A stretch of 64,000 nt of DNA from Paragonimus westermani (lineage: Eukaryota; Platyhelminthes; Trematoda; Plagiorchiida; Troglotrematidae): the NCBI GenBank assembly GCA_008508345.1, contig QNGE01000773.1, positions 67,084 to 131,083 of the forward strand, in the 5' to 3' direction. Under the pieces are notes generated by a model. That model made no database searches, was not told the origin of the DNA, and saw only the letters and a list, made by a program, of their open reading frames with translations. Below, piece by piece: positions 46,243 to 60,263 of this stretch. Position 1 is the stretch's first letter. Every line of letters begins with the position of its first letter. The translations under genes and the position numbers were made by a program.

Positions 46243-49200
46243 CTGAGGTAGATCAGATGGGCTGCCACCCTAGCATCGGACTTTCCTTCGGATTGATCGA
46301 AGAAGCGTGAATATTCCGACCTCCAGCAAATCTTCCTGTTGGACTGATTGGTCATCCCCTTAACCAGTTCGTCGAACTAGACATTTCACCGGGCAGATTT
46401 TGGGTCTGTAATCTCACGGTTATCCAGAACTCTGCTATTCACGAACAAAAGTAATCCCAGTAAGTTCAGCCCATATGATGAATCGATTGAGTTGAGTTAC
46501 TTCACCTGTCAATCACCTTTTTATTTACTGCGTCAGTTGGAATTCGCTTAACATCAGAATGACTGTTGTTTGCTTCACTGTGTTCGAATGCTGTTTTCTG
46601 TGCTTTCCAGTCCACCTGTTCCACTGATCACCTGATCACCAGTAGCTACAACTAATACAATGTGATATCCCCGGAGTAAAATTCCACATATTCTCTTCAC
46701 ATATGGATATGTAACTAATGTAAACTAGTTGGCTTAATTTCAATTGATTTCAAGTCATGGCTTGATGGGTCAGGAAGGTACAAAGAGAAGTAAAGAACAT
46801 GAGGGACACTGACTATCCAGAGGGCTGCAGCGTCAACCCCGATTGATCTGGAACACATTGGGGGGGGGGGCTATGGTTTTTGTAAGCTAAATCTTCGGCA
46901 AATATAGGTCTGCTATTTCAGTTGTCCTGAAGTAATACAGAAAGTGCGTCATAAATTTCACCCCAGTATCCTAATTGAGAAATATATTTAGCTGTTGATA
47001 GTGCTGAGCGTTGTCCGTCAGCCGCCATACGGGCGCCGGGAACCGGTAACTGTACTTAATCATTTCGAAACATGAAAGTTGATGCAAACGGCTAGTTGTT
47101 AGTTTGCCCTCCACAAGTGCCCTATAGTGCAGTTACGCAGTTGGTTGTACACACAGTAGGATGTGTGTACAGTTGTAGCACTAGTTTGACTGTTGTGAAA
47201 TAGACTGGAGGTATTAAAGTCGCTTACATAACGACCGTATACATTCTCAGCTCCCCATACACGAAGCACATCAAAGATAAGAACAGAATTACCAACTGAC
47301 TGCTCTGTAGCTCAATGGATAACGTGTCATATGGCAAACTATTCATAGCTGTTTACAACGTGTTTCATGATGACCCCATCGAGGCCTTGCATTTTGCATG
47401 TTCCGAATGAATGTAAACTCTTTGGTCGTTGAAGAATGAAGCTGTTGAAGTGCGCCATGATGGTATGCGCCGTAAACATTCGCTTATCATCCGAAAGTCA
47501 TGTAACCTAGCGATGAAGTTAGTCTTCCAAAAATTCACACAATCAGTGTCTACTAAGGACTCAGGGAGATAATGCAACGCACGCGGCGGCGACCTAGCAC
47601 CCGTGTCATCTCAGTCCTCTAATGGAAGAACGCAAACTACCAATGCAGAAAGAAGACAGTCTACAATATTTTAACGCGTCATTTACTCTGATCATTCGCC
47701 AGCATGAGTTTTCCTTGTGTTCTGATTAGCTGGCTGAAGTGAACTCAGCGGTACAATATCCATTATTGACTTAGCAAGAAGGTGTGATAAATCATGTGGT
47801 AAAAGACACCACTAAGACAGCTATTGATAGATTTATAAAGACGTCTAGAGAGTTATTGCCCAAACCGAACGTAGTCAATACACAACCGCTCAACTTTCGT
47901 GAGAATTAGTTACGAACATGAAGGCTGCATCGTAAGACTACTGCTCCTTAGCACCTTACAACGTTTCAAATGAATGACGTTCACAGTCAGCTTGACCGAG
48001 TGTGATGAAACTTCTTTTTAATTTCCTAATTGTCCAAAGCAGATGCAAACTACAATGGCATTATTTGCTTCCGTCGGTTTGTAACGTTCCTATCAGTTCA
48101 GTAAAGAACGAGCACTTTTGTATTTAAGACAGAGAAGTTTTATTGTAGCAATGGACAGTTATTCACGGAAATCCTATCAGCACTCTTGCGTTCAGGTGTG
48201 CAATCAACAGCCCAAAATGTCTAGATGCTAATGTTAATTCTGAATTTCTTGAGGTTTGCAAACTGTTTTCATTTGATAATTCGTGTTCCCGGTCTTTGTG
48301 GACCATTTTCAAAAACTGATATCAGCTTACCATCAAGGTCATTCGTTTATCTGCCAAAAGAAACCAAACCTTAAAGTTGGCCGCTATTAAGTTCCATTAT
48401 TTCTTCATGAGATAAGGTTCAAACTACAAGTATCTCTCATGAAATAATCGTATTTATAGTGTGCACGAATCGGAGCAGTTCTAATGTAAACGAGGACGAA
48501 ACAGTGTACATTCTAAGAATATCCATGTGCAAAAAAAGTGTATGGTAGGGCTGATCATGTTTTGCATAAATGATAATTTAAAATTTATCTATCATCTGTT
48601 CAGTTTGTTCTGTTAGAGGTAATAGACTTTTTTTCACATGATATTACGTTGAGAAATCCAGCTGGGAAGTTTTCAACAGTTTTACGTCAGAACCACAAGG
48701 AAAAATCTAGAATATGCTCATTTAGTGAAGAAATATAAAACAATATGCACGAAAGACAGGGTGGGACTTGTATAGGTGGCTTGTCGAAACAGGGCCCAAA
48801 CTTTCACACACCGTTGTCGCAAATTACTGTGCTTCAAGATTCAATTCGATTGCTTTTAACTCATGTTTAATAGAACTCACTGAGCTGACAGGATTTATCT
48901 AGAACTCATTACTATTTACTTTCTCTTAAAGAATCACGTGGATTTTCCAAGCAATCATCAAACTATGACCTATGAGTGTGTGTTGACTAAATTGTGTTCC
49001 ACCAGTTATGAAACACATCGTATCGTTATTCAAATATCAAAAGGAGTGTAGTAAAAAGAGTACATTAAGTTGAAGGTGGCTGGTTGTTGTTTTAAACCAA
49101 CAGGTAACAACCGAGATTTGATCTCCGGTCCAACTGTTAGCAAAACAATCGTGACCAACACACAACTTCTTACTAGGTTCACATGTGATCTGAACAACCC

Positions 49201-51818
49201 TTTGCTGGAAGAAAAAAATATCAGTGAGCAAAAGTACTAACTTCTCCCAAGATATTCTGATGTTAATTATATGGCCTACTTTTCTGAAAGGTAACCAGGC
49301 GGAATTTTAACTGCTTCATTGAGTTCTCTTTCAAGCGAAAATGCATAGGCAACTTTAAACCCTTTGTTTGTCTGAGAAAATACAGAGGTGTATGTAATTT
49401 AAACAGATTGAACATTTATACTGTGTTCACGGATTAGACGTTGGGTTGTTAATCATAGTGTTGTCGATTGGTCAGAGATTCTGTTCCAGGTGTTTCGCCC
49501 AGCACTTCGACTTTGGATTGGTTTGTTCGGATTTCGGTCAAAACTGATAGTTCGACTTGATCACTTTGGTCTCCACAGCACGCGATTCTCCAACAAGTCC
49601 GGGCGGGTCCCTGTGTGGTTTATTCAAATGGCTTACTCACCATCGCCCGTCTGGTTGTTGGTGGCTCCAGAAAAGCAAGTAATACTGATTTTCCGGTGTT
49701 GACTTCGGATTCCATCTTTGTCTCAAGACAAATCTGCATCTCAGACGTTTTCTGTAGGCATTCTGATAGTAGAACCATAGAATGGAAGTGGTCGTTCCCG
49801 CTGATGGACAGACGAGCACGACTGAATGTAGGGGGCCGTAATTCAAACATAATTTTGAAACTGGGAAGCAAACCTAGCAAATGAATGCAGTAACAATGAA
49901 CAAGTTGTGTCTACTGATAGTACTGTCTGGCTCGTGGTTCTTTGTGGCTGGGGGAATCGGGTGGGTAGAAACAGATTGTCTCTTGTAGCATATTCTGTTC
50001 ACACCACAAAGATGCAGTAGTGATTGTAGCGTCCATGGGAAACGACATCCTTGTTAAGATGTTTTCTGTTGTACAGTTGGCTATGGACAAATCACGCCGT
50101 CAACAATGCTAACAGCTGTTGGAAACAATGTCCTCGTTCTGTCTCAGTACGAATTTCGGTTTTTACTTCTAGTCACATCTCAAAGAGGTTCCTTCATCGG
50201 GACAGTGTAATTTTGCAGAGTTAGAAGTTTGAGATGATTTTCCGTCTCAGATCTTTTTCAGTCGGTTCTCGTTTTGCATTCCAGCAATCTTTATCATTTT
50301 GTTTGAAAAGATCTAAAATCATTATTGTATATCTAAGGCATAAAACGTTTCAAGTACTCAATCGCTTTCTGTGTACTGATTGCTTAAATATGCGAACACA
50401 TCTTCAGTGAGGTCTTGTCATGTGTCCATATTTCTGTTAACTATTCCATTTGATCATCATTCCCGTTAATCACAATCAACTCATATACAAACTGCTCGTC
50501 AGAAAATCAATAGATTCTTCGTTTTCTCTACTGAAGGTGAAAATAGGCAAACGCTGAAAAGTATTCTCATGAGTTGAACAGTATAATTAGTATTAACCTG
50601 GCTGGGCTTTACACTTCATCGCCGACTTAACATTGACGCGTGAACAGTTTGGGACCTACACCTAATTCACTGCCTGTAATATACATTTTTCCGCAATAGA
50701 AAGGCAAACATGAAGCGGATAATTCCATTCAGCTTAATGCAATTCATCAAACAACCAATGTGCTGCAACTAAACCAACGGAGCGCTAGATAAGATCGTAT
50801 TTAGAAGAGCTGGTGGAATGAAGCCAACTCTCAATGAACCACAAACTCACACACTCAACAAAATTTCCCACATAGCTAGTAACCCAGCTACAGACGACTC
50901 TACCAGCCATTAACTTGAGTTTCGACTGGGCAAGCTACTAAAATAACAGACCATATCGGAGGTCTAATCACCCTGAAACTCACAGCGTGTTTGGTCACGT
51001 TGAACCGTTCAGACCTGATCTCAGTTGGCACATGCCTAAGGGTGAGGGGTCAGTACAAGTGTACTGGTTACTTTCCACAACTCATTAAACACGTCTGCTT
51101 GTCTGCACATCGTTCATTGTATCAGCGTGGTAATTCGAAATTCTTAAAATATTCGTTTCAAGCGTGCTGCATTGTGGTGTTTCTCTCTACTTTTAAGTTT
51201 CTTGTTTCACAATTAAGAACATTTTCCCGATCTCTGTGAATCGCCCAACACATAATAACCTCCTATCAAAATAATCAACAGAACGCGTATATTCGTGGCC
51301 CGTCCTGACCATACTTATGGAACGATGGTTTCACAAAGACAGTAAAACATCATCCACGTGCTTGATAAGGCTTATTGTTAATGGAACTACAACTCTCAAC
51401 CGTTCCTCCTATTGAAATGTTCGTAACTTCTTTGATTGACTGATTGAAAGCCCACGAATTAATCCAGCAATATATCTGGGCGCAAACATGTGCACTGTCA
51501 CGTAACCTTTTCGTGTGTCAGTAAACCAAATCCTAACGATTACTCACTCAACAAGTGTCTTCGTTTTTGGTAGTGGTGACTTTTCCGTACTCAAGAAGAG
51601 AAATTGGATTCCTTTTTTGCTGCAAATGTTTGTAACTGCAAACTGGGCGTCCTGTGATGTATTGCGTGAGTTCGAACAATGGAATTTCCTGAATTGCAAC
51701 CTATCCGCTTTTATTCAACTCCACTACTCTATAGCAGTTAAATAACAATCTCCACCACATTCACGCCAGTCAGAGCAGCTGCAGCAACCGCGGCGGCGAC
51801 AGCAATAACAATATCAAG
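46243..51818. other. long stretch without a recognised gene
   Basis: It contains a G11 run (46860-46870). A minus frame at 47365-47577 (LHYLPESLVDTDCVNFW...) could be coding but has no partner signals. Sequences near 47310 and 49110 recall box A or box B singly. Nothing else was supportable. Confidence 0.35.
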
Positions 51819-52115
51819 ATGGTAAAAACGAGCGGATCGATTGAACTGCGGAGCCTTGAAAATTCCCGAGACAATCGGCGTTTGAAGAAAAAGCAATTAC
51901 GCACATGTGTGTTTAGAAAAAGCATTCGGGCCAACAAGCACTGGTTCGACCCAGCAGAACTATGTTCACTGATAGAAGACCAGGGTTGCACAGTGTGTCT
52001 TTGTGTTTATGGGTCTGCATTTCTAAGTGGGTTACCTGAGGCTGCGCAAAGGGAAACGAATGAAGGTGGTCAGAGTGTAGACGACAACAACACGGATTTA
52101 CGCGAAACAAACTGA
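51819..52115 (+). CDS. possible small ORF or first exon, unidentified
   Basis: A 98-codon frame begins at an ATG in good context (CAAGATGG). It is preceded by an unusually CpG-rich leader (CCGCGGCGGCGAC near 51790). The peptide is basic at the start (LENSRDNRRLKKKQLRTCVF) and acidic at the end. No domain was recognised. It is the best plus-strand candidate, but random occurrence is quite possible. Confidence 0.2.
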   Translation: MVKTSGSIELRSLENSRDNRRLKKKQLRTCVFRKSIRANKHWFDPAELCSLIEDQGCTVCLCVYGSAFLSGLPEAAQRETNEGGQSVDDNNTDLRETN

Positions 52116-55113
52116 GCTGCTCAGTAGCAACGCTACTGTATGACTTGGTGTTTGATTAATTTATTATAATAGAACTCTGTTGAAACCAAGGCCTTCATAG
52201 CCAGGAAAATGTGTTTGCAGTAGTAAGCTGCGTGACGCTTACACTAAAGTAAAGAATTTTTCACAGACGATATCAGCTAATGAGTCGGCAGTGACTGGGT
52301 TGTGGGATCCAATGAACTCGCACAAACAGGCGGAATACGCAACCAGAAGTGTACGAATGATTGTAAGATATAGTTTGGCTTTCTAGAGAGCTAATTACCT
52401 GTACATCCTGTGGATTTCCGTCCAAGGTTACATAATGTGTAATGCGGGTCACCATCTTTTCATGCGCTTTGTAAGCGTAGTGTTGCGCAACGTTCCGTCT
52501 CCTAGACTCCGGCTCACACGGTAAGTGCCGCTTGATGTTGGGTCACGTCTTTTTGCGCATCAAGTGAACAATTCAACCTGTGGTTGCTAAACTTGTTATC
52601 AAGTGAGACAGCCGATGTTTTAAAAATGAACCAAACTAACAGATACAATGGTCACTCTGGTGTTATCGATTCAGCGGCCGTCAACAGTGTAACCTTAAGC
52701 CTAATGCAGTCTGAATAGGCAAACCAGCGTTATTTTTGGTAGATGGTTTGCAATTCAAAACACGCAATGACAAGATTTTTAAAGCCTTTACAAACAACGT
52801 TGAGAAAGTGAGCATTAACATAAGTCACTATAGATGTTGGCGGAAGCAACAGTTTATAAAGAGACAGAGGACAATAAACCTGACAGTTATTCTTGGTAAA
52901 ACCCACCGTTGAACCGTGCAGATTTTAATTGCTTTATTCAGGCAACATGCTTTGATTAAAACGGATGTCGTCCGTTTTGTGTGAATCACAAAAGATCCAG
53001 CATTCTGATGACCTGCTGTCTTACTTTCATCTTAGTAGATTCCCTTTGTGTTATCCATCTAAATTGAAGTATGTTCACACTTGAGTTGATCTAGTATGCT
53101 GATCCTAAACACGGGCTGGTGAGTGACATTGGTACATAGACAGCCTCACTTGATGGAACATTTAGGAAACCAAGGACAACTTATCGTGTTGATTTTAAGA
53201 GAGGTTTAACCGCAGGTTAACCTTTTGGAGCGGAACATCATGCCAGAAGCAAATACCAGAATCGAGGACATTAGGTATCTGTCACTTTCGGTCGCTTGTT
53301 GTGGTTAACTGAGAATAGTTATTTTCTGGTGCATAACACACCTGTTCTTCAGTGTGGCCGTACAACTATGTTAGAATAGAATGCATGAAACTTGGAGTGT
53401 GACGTTCTGAATAGCTGAATTCAATAAAAAAGTTGGCTACGTAACTTGTGTGCTTAACTTCGAACGATGTAAGGCAAGCTGTGTAAGCTGTGATTAACAA
53501 AGAAATATCCAAAAATGATGAATACTACTGTCTGTTAGACCTGCCAACGTGTGTGAACCATTTGCACACAGAGAAGACCTTTGCTTTCATTCGGGTCTAT
53601 GCTAAGGTCATCCTAAGGTATGAAAGCCAGTGTAGCTCAATGATTACTTCGAGAGTCTACAGCAGACCTGCGCTTCTTTGAGGCAGTCCGTAAATAGCCC
53701 ACGTGTGCTACATCAGTGTGAAGTAGGAGGCGAGAATCATCTAAAGAAGCACAGTATAATACCTGTCCCTGAGTAATCAAATTCTAATGGACATTCGGGA
53801 GACGAGCAGGATGGGACTTATGAAAAGAAGAATAGTGTAGAATACTGTGCATTGTTATAGAGCACAACGCTGAAAAAAATGCAAGCGCTACCAAGCTGAG
53901 GGAGGGAAATTTGTTCATTTACGATGCCACACAGTCAAGTGTGATGGAGTTAAAGTTTAACTAGCAAGTATAATGAAGCATGATCCGAATTGACCGGGCC
54001 TATAGATTACAACGTAACAGAAGCCACTCTGTGTCAGTGAAACCTCCAGCAAATGTTAGTCGTACTAAAAACTCCCGTGCAAATGCACCAACTGTTTAAA
54101 AACTACCCGCCGTGGACAACATTGCAGAGGGGACGGTCAATGATCAGTTGTAGCTGCAATTGATGGCAGCCTTAAAAGAGGTTTTAGAATTCTACACCAG
54201 ATTATAGGCCGAGGGAAAACGGGGTAAACCGTTTGGTTCGAAATCAATCATTCTTAGTGTCCACTTCACTCCAGTGACCGGGTTATTCTAATCAGCTGCC
54301 CCAGTGATTGAGAAGTGCTCTGAAGGTAATGCATGTGAACCCTGGTATCAACGAAGACGAATGCTCACTGTCATAAAGTGAACTGCCTTCACCCAACCAC
54401 TCGTACAAGGTTCTTCTTGGTAGTATCGTAATTCTTGTCCGCCACCACCAAACCAACATTTTGTTTATTCATCCGGCCTTTGCTGCGGATGCAGCAAGGT
54501 GACTGTGTTATGTAAGAGGTAGACACACCTCCATTTCATTCCACTGGTATCTATGCCTTGTATGCTACATGTGACACATGAGAATTCACATTGCATATCA
54601 CCGTTTCAACTGTTGTTTCGTCATCTACCCAGTCTCAACTGTTGACTCCCGTCTCTGCGTTCCTGTATATGATCTGTGGAATTAACATGTTTATTGCTGT
54701 GGGCACACATTTCGCTTTGTGTCGTACCCTCGATTTGTACAATTTTTCATGCTTAGCAGTACCTCCTCCACGTTTTCGTGAAACTTATATAAATGTGCAC
54801 AAACACACACACATACTGTCTTTATCACATTTTACAGCTGGTTGTCAATCTTTTCTTCGAAATGAACATGCTTTATCTAACATGATATCTAGGACTGCAA
54901 AAGACCTGTAAAACTCATAGATGTTACCTGATGCAGCTGCTTCTGTAATGGTGCACCTGTTCAACAAAAGGTCATACAGTGTGCAGCTGGATTCGGAACC
55001 CCATTAACCGAATACACTAAGCATGCATTTGGTAGCTTTCTATGTTGTGTACCACGAACAGATCAGTTAAACCTTGCACAGTGTATCAGTCTGACAACTC
55101 ACCACACTGCAAT
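52116..55113. other. no recognised feature
   Basis: A few CA-rich runs occur (for example 54799-54812). The frame at 54591-54911 is unmatched. Confidence 0.4.
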
Positions 55114-55341
55114 TCAGTCCGAATGTAACAGCCGCCTGGTGGTTACTAGAAGGGGATGATAGACGAACAGATTCTCTGTAAGCGTAGGCTGAGCCAGTTC
55201 ATCGTGGTTCCAATCCGACACTGATACAGTACCCCAACTCAGCGAAGCTTGTTTACAGAAACCGGTACCCAAATTTCCTGAGTCATCAACAATCAGCCGT
55301 TCATTAGTCACATAAGTAATAGCGGATGAGAACAGTGCTCC
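55114..55341 (-). CDS. weak exon candidate
   Basis: The open minus frame LFSSAITYVTNERLIVDDSG followed by GFCKQASLSWGTVSVSDWN reads like coding sequence and shares the strand of the large gene. The acceptor (GGAATTGGAG) is poor and no clear donor was found before the stop at 55114. Kept only as a hint of an upstream exon. Confidence 0.25.
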   Translation of the reverse strand, partial: GALFSSAITYVTNERLIVDDSGNLGTGFCKQASLSWGTVSVSDWNHDELAQPTLTENLFVYHPLLVTTRRLLHSD

Positions 55342-57918
55342 AATTCCGGAATAATTTTAGACTCAAGCATCCAGAGGATTTTTAAACTATCAACTAAAGT
55401 TGGTCACCAAGGCGTAATTCAAGTATATCTGCTTGTAAATCCCTTGACCCTGCTGTAATGCGTACCGGTTAGAACATCAAACTAGATGCAACGAATATCA
55501 TTAACAGCGGAAGATTAGCAGCTTCAAACGGTTCAAGTACCGAATTCTTTCCAGTGCACCGTAACACATTAATGCCGTTGGGGTGAATGTACGAATCCTC
55601 ATCGTTCTGAAGAGAAATCAGGGTTTACTGATGGTCGCTAAGGAAGAGGTCCCAAGTAAAACTATTGACTACAGAAATACGGTGCAATTTTTTAAAGGAT
55701 TCGGGCAAACAATTGCAAACTTGATGCGGTAAAGCGATCTTGAGCAGGCTGATCAACGATTATACATCAAGCAGCTGTAACAGCATAAGTTGCCCTCAAC
55801 TACATATATCACTGCATGAAAGAGAATGGTCAGTGAGGAGGAGACAGTGTGGCAAGCTTCACAACTTTGAAAAGAACCAAGCGTGAAAAGTTCTAGGTTT
55901 TCTGCTGGATTCAGACCGGAGAAGCATAAGACTTGCTTGTAGGCAATGAAAACTTCAGAAGCATAGCTTCATCCTTATCCAGAAAACCCACGTGTGACAC
56001 ATAAGGCTGCTCTCACTGATTAAAGTCCAATTGGATATCACAGCTCCAAAATCTAGGTGTCTTTTACCTCGATAGATCTGTCACGCACTAATAATTGCTC
56101 GGTTGGAGCTACTCACCCTTGATCCAACATATCTTAAGGTTCAATTATCCATCGTCTCATAAGTAAACGCTTAATAATTTACAGTCTGTCCGACACCCTT
56201 CAGGCACGATAGTCTGGATCTGTGTGCATGTATTCTGAGGCGCTGCATGTAAGGACCACTACTATTAAAATGCGTTCCTGACGAAGAAACGCTTCATAAT
56301 AGGCTGAACAACCATTCTCAAATAGTTGCGTTCGTCACAGTGAAACGGACACAGTAGTTCACAATTCAACGTATCGCACTCAACCAACAGGTATATGAAT
56401 CACACGAACAGCTGTACAATAGAGCAGCTGTGCTGGGTTGATGTTATCCGGCAAAGCCTCCGACAGTTACGTGGATTTATGCTAAATACCTTCCATTTTC
56501 AACACAAAGCAGCAAGCAAATAGAGGGGTTGCCTGAGCATTTTTCTCATGAATTGATCTTGATCACAAAGTCTGTTCGTTCAGCCCGGCGAGCCACAACA
56601 GAACGAAAACGGGCGATGGTTACAAGAGGCTACAGAGAACAGAATGAGATGGAACTGGAATGGTTTATCTTCAATAATTGGGAAATAAAATTGCCGAGTG
56701 GACAGTGTTCACTTATTTTCAGTTAGGTAGGCGGTGTTTTGATGGTAGTTTATCCGGCTAATTAGATGCTCTACATGGAAGTATAAAGTCCTTGAGAAAA
56801 AGGCTAGCTCCGTGATTACGCACAAGTTCCTCGAGCCGTATGACGGTAATCAATCAGGTGAATGATGACTAATGTGTGTGTGCGCGCGCGTGAAGAACGG
56901 AAGTTAAAGTGTCTGTGAGCTCAATGCAAAAATGCAATTACTGAATGATGTTTTTTGCAGTTCTGTCAGTTTCGGTCTACAGTTTGGAGTATTGTGCACA
57001 GCAAAAGACCTGGCAACCAGTCGTTGTTTTAGTTTGAAACGTTGGCAAATCTAAGCTAGTTCATAGAGCGTGAGGACACAACCGTTAGTTAGTCGAATTA
57101 AACTTTAATGCATACGTATTCTTTCACTTAGTGCTGATGTACAGCAGGAGATATTCGTCGAATGCCGTCGTCCGTTTATTTGTCTAAACAGACTAACGAA
57201 CACCATCCTGTTTGGATTGGAACCACAATCACCACGGTAATCACTACATCCTTTATGTCACAAAGGCAATCACGTAGCGAGTGTCTGACCACTATAGAAT
57301 TAAACACCCTAGTAACTTATCAACAAAACAAGCTCTTCCAAGCCTTACATCTTCTTTAGACTGAGGTAGTAGGCACTTCATCCTCACCGACATTCAAACG
57401 GACAGTTTGTCATGGCCGCGGGACGTAAACCTATCCAGTGTCCAGAACACCGAGTGATTATTGAGATTTGATTTCAATCGATTAGATATTCTAGTTCATG
57501 TGGTTTGTCTAACAGTATGCGAGCTTTTACTCGGAACACATTTCTTCCGTAACAAAAGTCCTTGTATCTACAGATGGATGAACATTCGGCGCTCCTCTTT
57601 CGGCTACTGTCCACATGCCGAGTCATTGAGTAGATCGCGAGCCACATCCATGATGGTCTGATTAATGAATTTAGTGGCAACAAAGCTTTGTATGCTAAAT
57701 ACCTCTTTCACTTCATTCAGCTGCCATTCTAAGTTAGTTTGCTGTCCTATTGCTGTTTGCTGGTTACACGAAATGACACAATACTGTACTCTAAGCTAGA
57801 TGGGACCAGATGCAGAGCGTTATCTAACTGGGAGTTGGTCATTTGTGCTCGGGAATTGTTCAGTGTTTGCTCCAGCCTTGAAAAGTGTTGTTTACACATA
57901 TGGTGGCGAACATCTCGC
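55342..57918. other. no recognised feature
   Basis: A TG/CG alternating run lies near 56871-56892. Frames at 56529-56726 and 57162-57359 are unmatched. Confidence 0.4.
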
Positions 57919-58395
57919 CTAAATTGGCAGATTCGGATATGTCTCAGATTTGATAGGGAAATTTTGTGAAAATTCTAATAACAGGTTGTATGTATGTGGT
58001 GCTGACCTTGGCAGATGTCTGTTTAGAAAGTTGTTGGTGTTGCCCACATCAGCAGCAAACCGCGTTTTGAGCAGCTTCATATCACGAACGCACAAACAAC
58101 TCTGGAGGAAACAGGGGTAATTAGTTTTCAAACCGAAGAACACTATCACGTAGAAATGTCTTTTGTTGGCTAAACATTTAGGAATCGAGCCTAGGTTGGT
58201 TTCACATGTCGGTGTTCCCAAACGTGTTGTTTTGGTTCTAAAACGTTGATGTATCAATATCTCATGTATCAACTCATTTTGTTTCCGAAGCGATGACCGA
58301 ATGTAAATATGTAACCTTGTTTGATCCACCACAAATGAATGACCTGTTAGCGTAGTTCCATAACAACTATTTTTTACTGATCTTAAGGGTTGCAT
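57919..58395 (-). mobile_element. Penelope-like retroelement fragment (end of RT / linker)
   Basis: One open frame of 158 codons has no stops. Its layout fits the segment between the RT domain and the GIY-YIG nuclease of Penelope-like elements: RLHIYIRSSLRKQNELIHEI, then ILIHQRF, a basic stretch, KRHFYVIVFFGLKTN, DMKLLKTRFA and NRHLPRSAPHTYNLLLEF. The usual forms are E...I..IL..NGYP, YV.LPF.G.KS and KD.LP....S..VY.F.C. No GIY-YIG motif is visible, so the copy ends before the nuclease. It lies directly downstream, on the same strand, of a decayed hammerhead SINE. Confidence 0.5.
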
Positions 58396-58404
58396 TCCGA
58401 CGGA

Positions 58405-58560
58405 TGTTCCCTTTCAAAAAGAGGCACTCTACTCGAGTTTTGTACTTTGTAGAGCTTCTCGGTACTGCACGTCTTTGCGACTACCGGGATTTGAACTCCG
58501 ATCACATTTTGATGGGGTACCTATGTTAACCGATATGCCACTAATCTCACACTAGCCACG
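58405..58560 (-). mobile_element. hammerhead SINE, decayed copy
   Basis: On minus, GTCGTGGCTAGTGTGAG leads to a tRNA-like part with box B GGAGTTCAAATCCCGG, then the ribozyme region. The core has changed: CTGANGAG is now CCGAGAAG, GCGAAAC is ACAAAAC, and the cleavage GTC is GTA. The ribozyme must be dead. The CCTCTTTTTGAAAGGG hairpin follows. Confidence 0.7.
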
Positions 58561-58594
58561 ACATTATTCTCACGTGCAAACATTCTGCCACATT

Positions 58595-58692
58595 CGCCTG
58601 AACGAAACTCGGGTCCAGTGCTTCTAGTTGAAAGGTGATCACTGGAAAGTACATGAGAATGTGACAGGTGCGACCGACTACATTTTTACTAA
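58595..58692 (+). mobile_element. hammerhead SINE, 3' part, head-to-head with the previous copy
   Basis: It starts inside the ribozyme (ACGAAACTCGGGTCCAGTGC) and continues through the AGTTGAAAGG hairpin into the SINE 3' part. The 5' half and the CTGANGA box are missing. Confidence 0.6.
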
Positions 58693-60263
58693 AGTGGAAG
58701 ATAGTTTCTATTTCGTGAAACTAGTATATGCTTTCCAGCATAGTGTCTCGATATGGTTTGCAAGGGTGGCGCTAGTTGAGTAGGTCTAAGAACTTAATCT
58801 CTACTTTCAAAAACACTTTTGAATTAGACGGTATTTCATCACATGTGTCAAAGTGAGGTTAACAGATTTAGCCACGACATCAGTCCATCCGGTTTGCATG
58901 TGTAATGCGTTCTGTTAGATGTTGAGAATGTAAGTCGATGTACGCTGTGCGTTTATGTCTCTATGAATCTGAGTGTGATGTGGGGCGACGGGTCACTGTA
59001 GGGCTGGACGATTTGGTTCACTTTACAGTAGTGAATGGTAAGATTAATACTGACTAGTCAAACGACGGAGATTACATCTGACAATAGAATTGGTATTTTT
59101 GTAACCAACATCAAATTTTTTTATGACGAACAATGACGGAATACTACTTATGGCTAGGTAACCAGATGCTGTCTATGGGACTTAGGTAACTGTCCCCTGA
59201 TCTTGATGCTGATGTGGGCTAGACTAATATTATTAGTTGTGAAATCTACCAAACACAATTTGGTCCTTAAATCCTACACATAGTAGAAATTAAACAACCG
59301 GTTCATTATCGAAAGTCATTACACATACAAGATTCGATTTAACTGTCTTGGTAACTACGTAAATCTGATAACAGTGATTGCGAAAGTGTCGGTCAGCAAA
59401 CAGAGAGTTCACATAACAACCGTTACATAGCCCTGTTTAATTGATTTTTTGCATGAGTTTATCAGAATTATTTCTGTTTGCATAAAAAGTTATGTTAACT
59501 AATTTGGACACCCGACAGACTTCAGGCCGCTCCGCGAAAAAAACAGTTCGGGTCAAAATGTAAATTGTACTATTTTGGATTGCTGGAGAATAACAGTGAT
59601 ATGTCCTACCAAATTGATACAGGTAGTTACACGTTATTTTTATGTGACTGGAAATCATAGTCACTCTGCAATTTCCATCAGAAAAAGTCGTTTTATCAAG
59701 CTGACTTTTTGTGTAATGCCCTGGAAAGTAGGCTATTCTGGTATTAGTTTCATTCAGAAACGTCTGGATATCGGACTAGAATGGACGTAAGGTGTTTGAT
59801 CTATATTGAAAACGGAGAAAAAAGCCTATAAACATAAACAGTAGCATGCCTGAGAACCTAATATTGCTAGTTTTGCGTTACTGACCTACCATCAAAGTGC
59901 ACCAGTGCGAACAGTGTTGTGATTTCACTAAACCTACCTGTGATTGGTGATTCCAAGGGAGGTAGGGAGCTATCGTGTATCGTGTGGCGCATGACGCGAA
60001 AGACTGGCTAAAACGGTTTGAAATTATGGTATTGTGGTACACACCGAGTACAAATTTCTCTATCTTTAGGTAAAAATCAACGTATTTACAGTAAGATAAA
60101 AGAAAATGTAAGGCGCATTACAAGTATCATGTGGAGTGGGAACCGAATGACGAATATCCCGTCCTCTTCTCCCCACCTTCGTTCAAACATAGTAAACTAT
60201 AACAAAACCGCAGTGTCTTACACAGTCTAGCCAAAAAATCAGTGGATATACGTAAACTCTTAC
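58693..60263. other. no recognised feature
   Basis: Short frames only (59437-59664, 59575-59790, 60018-60230), with no match. Confidence 0.4.
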
